NCBI RefSeq assembly: GCF_031583025.1
Contig: NZ_CP134062.1
Location: forward strand, 2,356,001 to 2,420,000
Length of the DNA stretch: 64,000 bases
Direction of reading: 5' to 3'
DNA from: Mycobacterium sp. Z3061
Lineage (GTDB): Bacteria > Actinomycetota > Actinomycetes > Mycobacteriales > Mycobacteriaceae
The position numbers and the translations under genes are program-made. Positions 1 through 8,942 of the stretch are shown piece by piece (the stretch's first letter is position 1; each line of letters starts with the position of its first letter). A model generated the notes under the pieces. That model made no database searches. It was not told where the DNA came from and saw nothing but the letters and a program-made list of their open reading frames with translations.

Positions 1-302
1 CCGAGCTGGCCTGGGAATTGGCGGCGACCCGACTGGGCCGGTTCGCCGGCCTGGTCGTCATCGATCGCGGGCACCCGGCCGTGGCCGGCGCCGACGGGGC
101 GGTTCGCGACGACCAATGTCCGCCGGTGGAGATCGGCACCACCATGCTGGTGAGTTCACCCGCCGCGCGATCCGCGGCCCGCGACAGTCAGCGGCTGGTG
201 CTCTCCGACTACCGCGTCGTGGACCTGGCCGGTCGCCGCAACGCCCAGGAGTCGACAGCGCAGTTGGCCACCGAGATCGTGCTGCGCACCAGCGCCTGGT
301 AG
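1..302 (+). CDS. C-terminal fragment of an unidentified protein
   Basis: An open frame enters from the left edge (codons in phase with base 3) and stops with TAG at 300-302, giving about 99 residues. The start lies outside the window. I do not recognise the family. The stretch LGRFAGLVVIDRGHPA is loosely reminiscent of the part of an alpha/beta-hydrolase that follows the nucleophile elbow, but no catalytic residue can be assigned. It ends 18 nt before glnA4 on the same strand, so it may be the first visible gene of that operon. In M. tuberculosis the gene preceding glnA4 is mapB; this fragment shows no methionine-aminopeptidase motif, so local order differs here or the fragment is another gene. 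Confidence 0.5.
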   Translation, partial: ELAWELAATRLGRFAGLVVIDRGHPAVAGADGAVRDDQCPPVEIGTTMLVSSPAARSAARDSQRLVLSDYRVVDLAGRRNAQESTAQLATEIVLRTSAW

Positions 303-320
303 GCGCGGGGGTCAAGCCAA

Positions 321-1688
321 GTGCCACAACATGATTCGTCGCGACTGCCGCTGACTGAACTGGTGCAGCTGGTGGGCACCGGCGACATCGACACGGTCAT
401 CGTCGCGTTCACCGACATGCAGGGCAGGCTGGCCGGCAAGCGGCTGGCCGGCCGGTTCTTCGTCGACGAGGTGGCCGCGCACGGGGCCGAGTGCTGCAGC
501 TATCTGGTGGCCGTCGACGTCGACCTCAACACCGTGCCCGGCTATGCCATGTCGAGCTGGGAAACCGGTTACGGCGACATGGTGATGACACCCGACCTGT
601 CCACGTTGCGGCTGGTGCCGTGGCTGCCTGGCACGGCCCTGGTGATCGCGGACCTGAGCTGGGCCGACGGCAGCCCGGTGGCCGTGTCGCCGCGCGCCAT
701 CCTGCGCCGCCAGCTCAACCGGCTGGCGGAGCGCGATCTGATCGCCGACGTCGCCACCGAGCTGGAGTTCATCGTGTTCGACGAGTCCTACCGTGCGGCG
801 TGGGCCGGCGGCTACCGGGACCTGACACCGGCCAGCGATTACAACATCGACTACGCGATCATGGCGTCTTCGCGGATGGAGCCGCTGCTGCGCGATATCC
901 GGCTGGGCATGCAGGGCGCAGGTCTGCGGGTCGAGGCCATCAAGGGCGAATGCAACAACGGACAGCAGGAAATCGGCTTCCGCTACGACGAGGCGCTGGT
1001 CACCTGCGACAACCACGCCATCTACAAGAACGGCGCCAAGGAGATTGCCGACCAGCACGGCAAGAGCCTGACGTTCATGGCCAAATACGATGAGCGCGAA
1101 GGCAACAGCTGCCACATTCACCTGTCGTTGCGCGGCCCGGATGACAGTGCGGCGTTCGCCGACGGCAGCGGCGGGATGTCGGCCGCCTTCCGCAGCTTCG
1201 TTGCCGGACTGCTCGCCACGATTCGCGAACTCACGTTGTTTTTCGCGCCGAACATCAACTCGTACAAGCGTTTTGCCGATGGCAGCTTCGCCCCGACGGC
1301 GGTGGCCTGGGGGATGGACAACCGTACCTGCGCGCTGCGCGTGGTGGGGCACGGGCGCAGTATCCGGGTGGAATGCCGGGTGCCGGGCGGCGACGTCAAC
1401 CAGTATCTGGCGGTCGCCGCGCTGATCGCCGGTGGGCTGTACGGTATCGACCGGGGCCTCGAGCTTGGTGAGCCCTACGCGGGCAACGCCTACGACGCGA
1501 GGGATGTCCAGCGGCTGCCGGCCACGCTGGGCGAGGCTGCGACGCTGTTCGGGAATTCGGCGCTGGCGCGGGAGGCCTTCGGCGACGACGTGGTGGCGCA
1601 CTACCTGAACAACGCGCACGTGGAGCTGAAGGCGTTCAACGCCGCGGTCACCGACTGGGAGAGGATTCGTGGCTTTGAACGGCTTTAG
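321..1688 (+). CDS. glnA4: Glutamine synthetase-like ligase GlnA4 (probable gamma-glutamyl-amine ligase)
   Basis: 455 residues, GTG start after a G-rich Shine-Dalgarno region. It belongs to the glutamine synthetase fold: an N-terminal beta-grasp region (FTDMQGRLAGKR), then the catalytic domain with metal- and ATP-binding segments ELEFIVFD, KGECNNGQQEIG, GNSCHIHLSL and the late Arg-rich strand ALRVVGHGRSIRVECR. It is the syntenic counterpart of Rv2860c. Characterised actinobacterial GlnA3/GlnA4 relatives gamma-glutamylate polyamines or ethanolamine rather than ammonia. The downstream gamma-glutamyl hydrolase, aldehyde dehydrogenase and SDR fit such an amine-degradation role. Specificity is inferred from context. 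Its 3' end overlaps the next gene by 20 nt. Confidence 0.9.
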   Translation: MPQHDSSRLPLTELVQLVGTGDIDTVIVAFTDMQGRLAGKRLAGRFFVDEVAAHGAECCSYLVAVDVDLNTVPGYAMSSWETGYGDMVMTPDLSTLRLVPWLPGTALVIADLSWADGSPVAVSPRAILRRQLNRLAERDLIADVATELEFIVFDESYRAAWAGGYRDLTPASDYNIDYAIMASSRMEPLLRDIRLGMQGAGLRVEAIKGECNNGQQEIGFRYDEALVTCDNHAIYKNGAKEIADQHGKSLTFMAKYDEREGNSCHIHLSLRGPDDSAAFADGSGGMSAAFRSFVAGLLATIRELTLFFAPNINSYKRFADGSFAPTAVAWGMDNRTCALRVVGHGRSIRVECRVPGGDVNQYLAVAALIAGGLYGIDRGLELGEPYAGNAYDARDVQRLPATLGEAATLFGNSALAREAFGDDVVAHYLNNAHVELKAFNAAVTDWERIRGFERL

Positions 1689-2430
1689 CTTCGACGGTGG
1701 CGACCCGCCACGGGAGTCCCCCGTCGTGGGCCTGTCGATGTATCTCGAGCGGGTGCGCACGGGAGTCTGGGATATCCCCGCCGCCTACCTGCCTGCCGAC
1801 TACTTCGAGGGCGTGACGCTGGCCGGTGGGATACCGGTGTTGCTGCCGCCGCAACCGGTGAACTCCGGGGCGGTGAACCGCCTGCTCGACAGCCTGGACG
1901 CGTTGGTGATCACCGGCGGCTACGACCTGGACCCCGCGGCCTACGGACAGCAACCGCACAAGACCACCGACGAGCCCCGCACCGATCGCGACGCCTGGGA
2001 GTTCGCGTTGCTGCGCGCGGCGCTGGACCGGCGGTTGCCAGTGCTGGGCATCTGCCGCGGCGCCCAACTGCTCAACGTCGCGTTCGGCGGCACCCTGCAC
2101 CAGCATCTGCCCGAGGTGATCGGTCACTCCGGCCATCGTGCGGGCAACGGTGTGTTCAGCCGGCTGCCGGTGCGCACGGTGCCCGGCACCAAGGTGGCGG
2201 CGGTGCTCGGCGAGACCGCCGACGTGCCGTGCTACCACCATCAGGCCATCGACACGGTGGGGGATCAACTGGTGGTCGGCGCGTGGGACACCGACGGCGT
2301 CGTCGAGGCGGTGGAACTGCCCGGGGACGCGTTTGCCCTTGCCGTGCAATGGCATCCGGAGAAGTCGTTGGACGACCTGCGATTGTTCACCGCGCTGGTC
2401 GACGCCGCGCGATCGTACGCCGCGGCATGA
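1669..2430 (+). CDS. Class I glutamine amidotransferase-like gamma-glutamyl hydrolase (PuuD type)
   Basis: 253 residues, GTG start inside the end of glnA4. Peptidase C26 / PuuD-like fold: the nucleophile elbow GICRGAQLLNV supplies the catalytic Cys, and QWHPEKS near the C-terminus supplies the His-Glu pair. In the Puu pathway this enzyme releases glutamate from gamma-glutamyl-GABA, undoing the activation installed by the ligase. Pairing with glnA4 and an aldehyde dehydrogenase supports a gamma-glutamylated amine route; the exact substrate is not visible. Counterpart of Rv2859c. The stop overlaps the next start as ATGA, so translation is probably coupled. Confidence 0.88.
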   Translation: MALNGFSFDGGDPPRESPVVGLSMYLERVRTGVWDIPAAYLPADYFEGVTLAGGIPVLLPPQPVNSGAVNRLLDSLDALVITGGYDLDPAAYGQQPHKTTDEPRTDRDAWEFALLRAALDRRLPVLGICRGAQLLNVAFGGTLHQHLPEVIGHSGHRAGNGVFSRLPVRTVPGTKVAAVLGETADVPCYHHQAIDTVGDQLVVGAWDTDGVVEAVELPGDAFALAVQWHPEKSLDDLRLFTALVDAARSYAAA

Positions 2431-3794
2431 CCTCCACCCAGCTGGTCAACCCTGCCACCGAGGAGATATTGCGCTCGGTCGAGCACGTCGATGCCGCCGC
2501 CGTGGACGACGCGGTGGCTCGGGCGGCCGCAGCGCAGCGGCGGTGGGCGCGGCTGGCGCCGGCCGAACGCGCCGCCGGACTGCGCGCGTTCGCGGACGCC
2601 GTCGACACGCACCTGGACGAACTGGCCGCGCTGGAGGTGGCCAACTCCGGACACCCCATCGGCTCGGCGCGGTGGGAGGCGGGCAACGTCCGCGATGTGC
2701 TGCGGTACTATGCCGCGGCGCCGGAACGGTTGTCCGGCAAGCAGATTCCGGTAGCCGGCGGGATTGACGTCACCTTCAACGAGCCGATGGGCGTGGTGGG
2801 GGTGATCACGCCGTGGAACTTCCCGATGGTGATCGCGACCTGGGGCATCGCGCCGGCGCTGGCCGCGGGCAACGCGGTTCTGGTCAAGCCCGCCGAGTGG
2901 ACACCGCTGACCACCCTGCGGCTCGGTGAGCTGGCCGTCGAGGCGGGACTGGACGCGGACCTGCTGCAGGTGCTGCCGGGGCAGGGCTCGGTGGTGGGGG
3001 AGCGGTTCGTCACCCACCCCGGCGTCCGCAAGATCGTGTTCACCGGGTCGACCGCGGTGGGCAAGAAGGTGATGGCCGGTGCGGCGGCGCATGTCAAACG
3101 CGTGACGCTGGAACTGGGTGGCAAGAGCGCCAACATCGTGTTCGCCGACTGCGATCTGGAGCAGGCCGCCGCGACGGCGCCGGGCGGGGTGTTCGACAAC
3201 GCCGGTCAGGACTGCTGTGCGCGCAGCCGAATCCTGGTGCAGCGCAGCGTCTACGACCGGTTCATGGAGCTGCTCGAACCGGCGGTACATGCCGTGGCGG
3301 TCGGGGACCCCACCTCGGACCAGACCGAGATGGGCCCGCTGGTGTCGCGTGCCCACTGGAACAAGGTGGCTTCCTACGTGCCCCCGAATGCGCCTGTCGC
3401 CTTTCGCGGCAGCGCGCCCACGGGTCCCGGATTCTGGTTCCCGCCAACGGTTCTCACCCCGCAGCGCACCGACCGCAGCGTCACCGACGAGATCTTCGGG
3501 CCGGTTGTCACGGTCCTGGCCTTCGATGACGAGCACGATGCGATCGCACTTGCCAACGACACCGAATACGGTCTGTCCGGTTCCATCTGGACCGACGACC
3601 TGTCGCGCGCCTTGCGGGTGTCGCGGGCGGTCGAAGCCGGCAACCTGTCCGTGAATTCGCATTCCTCGGTGCGCTACAACACCCCGTTCGGCGGGTTCAA
3701 ACAATCCGGTGTGGGCCGTGAACTCGGGCCCGACGCCCCACTGCATTTCACCGAGACCAAGAACGTGTTCATCGCCATCAAGGAGGAGCAGTGA
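2427..3794 (+). CDS. aldC: NAD(P)-dependent aldehyde dehydrogenase AldC
   Basis: 455 residues, a little short of the usual 480-500 for the family. ATG start chosen because it overlaps the preceding stop (ATGA). ALDH landmarks: the oxyanion region PWNFPMVIATW, cofactor-loop FTGSTAVGKKV, general base Glu in VTLELGGKSANIVF, catalytic Cys in NAGQDCCARSR (two adjacent Cys), and the C-terminal PFGGFKQSGVGRE. It oxidises an aldehyde to the acid. Between the amidase and the SDR it probably handles the (gamma-glutamyl-)aminoaldehyde formed from an amine. Counterpart of Rv2858c. The end overlaps the next gene (GTGA). Confidence 0.92.
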   Translation: MTSTQLVNPATEEILRSVEHVDAAAVDDAVARAAAAQRRWARLAPAERAAGLRAFADAVDTHLDELAALEVANSGHPIGSARWEAGNVRDVLRYYAAAPERLSGKQIPVAGGIDVTFNEPMGVVGVITPWNFPMVIATWGIAPALAAGNAVLVKPAEWTPLTTLRLGELAVEAGLDADLLQVLPGQGSVVGERFVTHPGVRKIVFTGSTAVGKKVMAGAAAHVKRVTLELGGKSANIVFADCDLEQAAATAPGGVFDNAGQDCCARSRILVQRSVYDRFMELLEPAVHAVAVGDPTSDQTEMGPLVSRAHWNKVASYVPPNAPVAFRGSAPTGPGFWFPPTVLTPQRTDRSVTDEIFGPVVTVLAFDDEHDAIALANDTEYGLSGSIWTDDLSRALRVSRAVEAGNLSVNSHSSVRYNTPFGGFKQSGVGRELGPDAPLHFTETKNVFIAIKEEQ

Positions 3795-4567
3795 TCGACC
3801 TGAGTCGGCGGCTGGCGGGCCGGGTGGCGGTCATCACCGGCGGCGGCAGCGGCATCGGCCTGGCCGCGGCGCGGCGCATGCACGCCGAGGGCGCGACCGT
3901 CGTCATCGGCGACATCGACGCCGAGGCCGGTGGCGCCGCCGCCGAGGAACTGTCCGGATTGTATGTGGCCGTTGATGTTTCTGACGAGGAGTCGGTGAAC
4001 AAGCTGTTCGACGGCGCCGTACACGCCTGTGGGTCGATCGACATCGCATTCAACAACGCCGGTATCTCGCCGCCGGAGGACGACCTGATCGAGAGCACCG
4101 AACTGCCGGCGTGGCAGCACGTCCAGGACGTCAACCTGAAATCGGTGTACCTGTGCTGCCGGGCCGCGTTGCGGCACATGGTGCCCGCCGGTAAGGGTTC
4201 GATCATCAACACCGCGTCCTTCGTCGCGGTGCTGGGCTCGGCGACCTCGCAGATCTCCTACACCGCCTCCAAGGGCGGCGTGCTGGCCATGTCGCGGGAA
4301 CTCGGCGTGCAGTTCGCCCGCCAGGGCATCCGCGTCAACGCGCTGTGCCCCGGCCCGGTCAACACACCGCTGCTGCAGGAGCTCTTCGCCAAGGACCCGG
4401 AACGGGCCGCCCGCCGGCTGGTGCACGTGCCGCTGGGCCGTTTCGCCGATCCTGACGAAATCGCCGCCGCCGTGGCATTTCTGGCCAGTGACGACTCGTC
4501 GTTCATCACCGCCTCGACGTTCCTGGTGGACGGCGGCATCAGTTCCGCCTATGTGACGCCGCTGTAG
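3791..4567 (+). CDS. Short-chain dehydrogenase/reductase
   Basis: 258 residues, GTG start overlapping the aldC stop. Classical SDR: the dinucleotide-binding TGGGSGIGLAAA near residue 17, NNAG around residue 88, the active-site Ser followed by YTASKGG (Tyr-x-x-x-Lys), and a C-terminal VDGGIS. It oxidises or reduces a hydroxyl/carbonyl substrate with NAD(P). It is the last gene of the glnA4 operon and corresponds to Rv2857c. The gene ends 4 nt before the convergent PPE gene, leaving no room for an intrinsic terminator. Confidence 0.9.
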   Translation: MIDLSRRLAGRVAVITGGGSGIGLAAARRMHAEGATVVIGDIDAEAGGAAAEELSGLYVAVDVSDEESVNKLFDGAVHACGSIDIAFNNAGISPPEDDLIESTELPAWQHVQDVNLKSVYLCCRAALRHMVPAGKGSIINTASFVAVLGSATSQISYTASKGGVLAMSRELGVQFARQGIRVNALCPGPVNTPLLQELFAKDPERAARRLVHVPLGRFADPDEIAAAVAFLASDDSSFITASTFLVDGGISSAYVTPL

Positions 4568-4571
4568 CGGC

Positions 4572-5522
4572 TCAGGAATAGACCAGCCGACCGTTGACGG
4601 CCAGGCCTCCGATCGTGCGCATCCGCCGGGCCGAGCAGTAGAGGTCGACGACGGCCGCCTTGGGCGGCTCCGCGGCGCCCCATTCCGGTGGCACCGACAG
4701 CCGGCCGACGGACATTCCCTTGCCCCAGGTCGCCCGGACCGGGGGCGGGGCCTTGCGCACCGCCACCATGGCCGGACCCCTGCCGAGGAAGTTGAGCAGG
4801 TGCATCGGGAACTTGACCGGCACGGCAAGGCAACTCAGCCTGGCCAGTGACGAAGACACTGCCGCAAGGGCGGTACCGACGGACGTCAGCGGGGAGGCCG
4901 ACAGGGACTGCAGCACCTGCGGTATCGCGGAAATCAGTTGCGACCCGGCGGACATCATCTCCGGATCGCCGGCCGCACCGAGCTGGGCCGGTACCGGCAG
5001 ATCGAGGGCCAGCGGGCCGGAGGTGAACGGCGTCACCCGCGACGCTTCGGCGGAGGCTGCTGCGTAGGTGTACATCGCCTCGACGTCGCGGGCCCACATC
5101 TGCTCGTAGCGCGCGTCCATCGCGGCGATGGTCTGGGTGTCCTGACTCAACGCGTTGCCGGCGGCCAGCGACGCCCGGTGGGACCGGTTGGCCGCGATCA
5201 CCGGCGGGGGCACTACCGCGGCGTGGGCTTCCTGATAGGCGGTCGCGGCCGCCCGCGCGTGCTCGGCGGTCTGCCTGCTTTTCGCCGCCGCGGCGTTGAG
5301 CCACCCCAGGTAGGGAGTCGCGGCCTGGGTCATGGCGATGGCCGCCATGCCCTGCCAGCCGCAGTTCAACTTCGCGGTCACGCGGCGGAACCCGTCCGCC
5401 GCCTCGTCCAGCCCGTCGGCCACGTTGCTCCAGGCGGTGCCGGCGGCCAGCAGCGACTCGGCACCGGGACCCGAATGCATGCGCGCCGAATGGACTTCCG
5501 GCGGCACCTGGCCGTAGTCCAT
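4572..5522 (-). CDS. PPE family protein, SVP subfamily (orphan)
   Basis: 316 residues. The N-terminus carries the PPE signature (GQVPPEVHSARM) and the helical-hairpin Trp in NCGWQGMAA, followed by the usual helix segments (WLNAAAAKSRQ, PPPVIAANRS, YEQMWARDVEAMY), ending near residue 165. The C-terminal part contains GRLSVPPEW, matching the SVP-subfamily GxxSVPxxW pattern. PPE proteins are type VII (ESX-5) substrates, usually partnered with a PE protein. No PE gene adjoins this one, so its partner would be encoded elsewhere. It starts 117 nt downstream of the phosphodiesterase-like gene and converges with the SDR gene. Confidence 0.9.
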   Translation of the reverse strand: MDYGQVPPEVHSARMHSGPGAESLLAAGTAWSNVADGLDEAADGFRRVTAKLNCGWQGMAAIAMTQAATPYLGWLNAAAAKSRQTAEHARAAATAYQEAHAAVVPPPVIAANRSHRASLAAGNALSQDTQTIAAMDARYEQMWARDVEAMYTYAAASAEASRVTPFTSGPLALDLPVPAQLGAAGDPEMMSAGSQLISAIPQVLQSLSASPLTSVGTALAAVSSSLARLSCLAVPVKFPMHLLNFLGRGPAMVAVRKAPPPVRATWGKGMSVGRLSVPPEWGAAEPPKAAVVDLYCSARRMRTIGGLAVNGRLVYS

Positions 5523-5639
5523 CGCTACATCTCCCGCCCACGGAACGTCCTCCGGGCAGCGATCACGGCCCGCGGTTCCACCATGTCGAACCTATCGCGG
5601 TGGAGATCGGACGATCAGGCAAACGAGATTTGAGTTTGA

Positions 5640-6755
5640 TTAGAGCAATTCGATCAGCGGGATGGCCATCTCGGCCGGGGTCGCCGCACCGTGAAAGCCC
5701 ACCAGGCGCGCCGATTCCGGAGGTTCATGGCCGGTCGCCAGCACCGCCGACCCGCCGGTGCACACCACCACGACATCGCCGATCCGGGGTAGATGAGCGG
5801 GGCTGACCGGTCCGAACAGCCCCGCGGCGACGGCTTGGTCGCGGGTGTAGACGTCTGCGCGGCCGGCCAGGCGTTCTGACCAGGTGGCCACCACATCGGC
5901 GGTGGCGCCGGGCTCGGTGTGCAGATAGCGCACTCGCGGTTCGCCGGCGACCACCCTGATTCCGGCGGCCAGTAGCGGGTCGGCGTCCATGTCGATGCGT
6001 GCGTCCGCGGCGACATTCAGGCCGCCATGATCGGCGGTCACCAGCAGCGCCGCGTTGGCGGGCAGCGACTCGGTCAGTCGGGTCAGCAGCGCATCGACGC
6101 GCGACGCGGCCTCGTGCCACTCGGGTGACCCGACGCCGAATACGTGCGCCATGGTGTCCAGGTCTGCGGTGTAGCCGTAGACCAGTCCGGGTGCCGCGCG
6201 CAGTTCGTCGAGCAATCGCCCGGCGTAGTCGTCGTCGGCGTGCGTGGGTACGAAGAGGGCGCCGTGGTAGGCGGCTTCGGTCAGTCCACTGCCGATGAAC
6301 CATTCCGGCAACAGGGCGCGGGCCTTGACCCCGGCATGCGTCAGGCGGTCGAACCACGTTGGGAGAGGCTGCCATTCGTCGACCGGCGGTTCGTCGCGCC
6401 ACCTGATGTGGTTGAGCACTCGGTCGGTGCCCGGGATGTTGAGGGTGAAGCCGAGGATGCCGTGCTGCCCGGGCAGGGCGCCGGTGCCCAGTGACACCAG
6501 GCTCGTCGGGGTGGTGGACGGAAAGGTGCAGGTCAATTGCCGCAACCGTCCCGTGCCACCGCTCAGCACGGAAGCCAGCAGCGGAGCGTCGTGCACGAGA
6601 TCCGGCAGCAGGTGAAAGCCGAGCCCGTCGATGAGCACGAGCATGACCCGGTCGACGTCCCCGACCGACTCCACCAGGCCGAGCGTGTCTACCGCGCCGG
6701 ATACTCCGAGCAGGGCCGCCGCACTGGGCAGCACGTCGCAGATGGAACCGGGCAC
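5640..6755 (-). CDS. Alkaline-phosphatase-superfamily protein (type I phosphodiesterase/nucleotide pyrophosphatase-like)
   Basis: 371 residues, GTG start. Metal and nucleophile sites of the superfamily are visible: VLIDGLGFH near residue 40 (first metal Asp), CTFPSTTPTSLVSLGTG (Thr/Ser nucleophile region), DLDTMAHVFG (metal Asp and His), and VTADHGGLNV (Asp-His pair). It should hydrolyse a phosphate mono- or diester; the substrate is unknown. No signal peptide is obvious, so it is probably cytoplasmic. It starts 21 nt after the last hydrogenase-locus gene in the same direction and may be co-transcribed, but I know of no functional link. Confidence 0.8.
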   Translation of the reverse strand: MPGSICDVLPSAAALLGVSGAVDTLGLVESVGDVDRVMLVLIDGLGFHLLPDLVHDAPLLASVLSGGTGRLRQLTCTFPSTTPTSLVSLGTGALPGQHGILGFTLNIPGTDRVLNHIRWRDEPPVDEWQPLPTWFDRLTHAGVKARALLPEWFIGSGLTEAAYHGALFVPTHADDDYAGRLLDELRAAPGLVYGYTADLDTMAHVFGVGSPEWHEAASRVDALLTRLTESLPANAALLVTADHGGLNVAADARIDMDADPLLAAGIRVVAGEPRVRYLHTEPGATADVVATWSERLAGRADVYTRDQAVAAGLFGPVSPAHLPRIGDVVVVCTGGSAVLATGHEPPESARLVGFHGAATPAEMAIPLIELL

Positions 6756-6776
6756 GAGGGCAAGTTTGACATGGAA

Positions 6777-7508
6777 TCAGCTACCGAGACGATCGTTGGT
6801 CACCCGCAGCTGCCGGTCTGTGCTCTCGGCCAGCGCGCGCACCTGGTCGGGCTGCAGCCTCCCGCACAGCCGGCCCCAGTGCACGGCGACATCGTCGCCG
6901 GCGGCCACGTCCGGCACCGCGCAGTACCCGTCGGCCCATACGTCGAGGATCCGGGGGGCAGGTTCGGCCAACGCGAGTGTTCGGCCGTCCCACGCCAGCC
7001 GCCCGCACAGGACTTCGATCGCGTCATTGGAACGCGACAGGACGGTGCCCCAGGTGATCCGGCAACTGTCCAGCACATGCAACGGATGCTGATCCATGCC
7101 GCGTCCCAGGAAGCGCGTCCAGGGATACACACCGAAGACGTGGAAGCAGTGATTGCCGGCCGCCTCGTTCGCCAGGTCGGGGGTCAGATGCGACCAGTAC
7201 CGGCCGGCCTGGGGGCCGATGATGGCCAGTAACGCCTCGAAGAACCGGGTACCGGGCAGGTCGGCGCCGACACCGCCACCGAGCCAATACGCTTCGACCA
7301 GCCGATAGTCCAGCGGATCGGCGATACCGGTCAGCTGCGAGAGCACCCGCAGATAGGGCCAGGCCCCGGAGAAGCCGCGCGCCGCGCGCAGCACCTCATC
7401 GACCGCCCCGTCGCGCAGGGTGGCGCCCAGCGGGGGACCGCAATAGCCGAGTGCATTGGGGGCGTAGGCGTATCGGGCGAACATTTCGGCGCCGGTGGCG
7501 TCGGTCAC
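6777..7508 (-). CDS. Hydrogenase-locus conserved protein (DUF6390-like)
   Basis: 243 residues, GTG start overlapping the hypD stop (GTGA), so translation is coupled to hypD. The N-terminus ARYAYAPNALGYCGPP is a hallmark I associate with a family found only beside actinobacterial group 1h hydrogenases (DUF6390, from memory). His/Cys residues (GNHCFHVFGVYPW, HPLHVLDSCRI) could bind metal. No enzymatic motif is recognised. Its fixed place after hypD suggests a role in maturation or assembly of the hydrogenase; this is inferred from context only. Confidence 0.8.
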   Translation of the reverse strand: MTDATGAEMFARYAYAPNALGYCGPPLGATLRDGAVDEVLRAARGFSGAWPYLRVLSQLTGIADPLDYRLVEAYWLGGGVGADLPGTRFFEALLAIIGPQAGRYWSHLTPDLANEAAGNHCFHVFGVYPWTRFLGRGMDQHPLHVLDSCRITWGTVLSRSNDAIEVLCGRLAWDGRTLALAEPAPRILDVWADGYCAVPDVAAGDDVAVHWGRLCGRLQPDQVRALAESTDRQLRVTNDRLGS

Positions 7509-8641
7509 GTCTGGGCGGACCCCACCAGCTTGGCGGCGTCACGGTGCATGCGGCCGAAGTTGTAGTAGGCCGCACACGCCCCCTCGGGGGACACCATGCA
7601 GGTGCCGATCGGTGTCTCCGGAGTGCATGCGGTGCCGAAAACCTTGCACTCCCAGGGCTTGAGCACCCCCTTGAGCACTTCGCCGCACTGGCACGCCTTC
7701 GGGTCCGCGACCCGTACCCCGGGCATCGAGAAGCGTTGTTCGGCATCGAAATCCGCGAAGTCATCGTGCAGGCGCAGCGCGCTCTGCGAGATGAAACCGA
7801 GCCCGCGCCATTCGAAGTGCGGGCGCAACGCGAACACGGTGCCCATCAGTTTCAGTGCGGCGGGATTGCCGTGCTCCGGTACCACCCTCTTGTACTGGTT
7901 TTCCACCTCGCACCGGCCTTCGCGGATCTGCCGCAGCAGCATAGCGACCGACGCGAGGATGTCCAACGGCTCGAAACCCGCCACCACCAACGGCTTTCGG
8001 TAGACGTCCGGGACGAACCGGTAGGGCCGGTTGCCGACCACCGTCGACACATGGCCCGGGCCGATGAACCCGGACAGGCGCAGGTCCGGTGATTCCAGGA
8101 TCGCCTTGATCGGCGGCACGATCGTGACGTGGTTGCAGAACACGCTGAAGTTGGACAACCGCAGCTCGCGTGCGCGCACCAGCGTCACCGCGGTGGACGG
8201 AGCGGTGGTCTCGAAGCCGATGGCGAAGAACACCACCTGGCGGCCGGGGTTGTCGAGCGCGATCTTCAGCGCGTCCAAGGGGGAGTAGACGAACCGAACG
8301 TCGGCGCCTCGTGCTTTCGCGTCGAGCAGGCTGCCCGCCGAACCGGGTACCCGCATCATGTCGCCGAAGCAGGTGAAGATCACGCCGGGTTGGCCGGCCA
8401 GCCACATCGCGTCGTCGATGCGGCCCATCGGAATCACACAGACCGGGCAGCCCGGACCGTGCACCAGTTCGACGTTGTCGGGCAACAGGTGTTCGATGCC
8501 GTGCCGGTAGATGGTGTGGGTGTGCCCGCCGCACACTTCCATGAACTTGAAGTGCCCGGGACCGCTTCCGGCGAGATGCTCGATCGCGGTCAGCAGCGTG
8601 CGGGCCGCCGCGGGATCCCGGAATTCGTCGACGAATTTCAT
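7505..8641 (-). CDS. hypD: Hydrogenase maturation protein HypD
   Basis: 378 residues, typical length. HypD is the Fe-S scaffold on which, with HypC, the Fe(CN)2CO unit of the [NiFe] site is assembled. Visible motifs: CGGHTHTIYRHG, GPGCPVCVIPMGRID (redox/iron-binding Cys), FFAIGFETTAPST, CNHVTIVPP, and the C-terminal Cys cluster (CQCGEVLKG, CKVFGTACTPE, GTCMVSPEGAC) that binds a [4Fe-4S] cluster. It lies 8 nt after hypC and overlaps the next gene. Confidence 0.97.
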   Translation of the reverse strand: MKFVDEFRDPAAARTLLTAIEHLAGSGPGHFKFMEVCGGHTHTIYRHGIEHLLPDNVELVHGPGCPVCVIPMGRIDDAMWLAGQPGVIFTCFGDMMRVPGSAGSLLDAKARGADVRFVYSPLDALKIALDNPGRQVVFFAIGFETTAPSTAVTLVRARELRLSNFSVFCNHVTIVPPIKAILESPDLRLSGFIGPGHVSTVVGNRPYRFVPDVYRKPLVVAGFEPLDILASVAMLLRQIREGRCEVENQYKRVVPEHGNPAALKLMGTVFALRPHFEWRGLGFISQSALRLHDDFADFDAEQRFSMPGVRVADPKACQCGEVLKGVLKPWECKVFGTACTPETPIGTCMVSPEGACAAYYNFGRMHRDAAKLVGSAQT

Positions 8642-8649
8642 TGCGCCCC

Positions 8650-8922
8650 CTAGACGATCGCGGAAGAGTCGAACGCTTCAAGCTCGGTGGTGTAGGCCTC
8701 GCCGAGCTTCTTGATGGCTGCCAACGTGAGCAGTGCTTCGGTCTCGTCGATCTTGGCCATCGCGAAGCCGACGTGCACCAGTACCCAGTCGTCGGGCTGC
8801 GGCGGGTCACCTTCCAACAGGCGCACGCTGATGGTGCGCTGCACGCCGCTGACGTCGACTTTGGCCAAATGGTTTGCGGGATCGGTGATCGCGACGATCC
8901 GCCCAGGGATGCCAAGGCACAT
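8650..8922 (-). CDS. hypC: Hydrogenase maturation chaperone HypC (downstream copy)
   Basis: 90 residues starting MCLGIPGRIVAI. The N-terminal Met-Cys is essential in HypC for holding iron and contacting HypD and the large-subunit precursor. The rest is the expected small OB-like barrel (WVLVHVGFAMAKID) with a C-terminal helix. A strong AAAGGAGA Shine-Dalgarno lies 6 nt before ATG. It directly precedes hypD, as expected for the HypCD complex. A second hypC lies upstream of hypF, and a third HypC-like domain is fused to a SIS domain. Confidence 0.96.
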   Translation of the reverse strand: MCLGIPGRIVAITDPANHLAKVDVSGVQRTISVRLLEGDPPQPDDWVLVHVGFAMAKIDETEALLTLAAIKKLGEAYTTELEAFDSSAIV

Positions 8923-8942
8923 CGGCCGTCTCCTTTCTGGTG

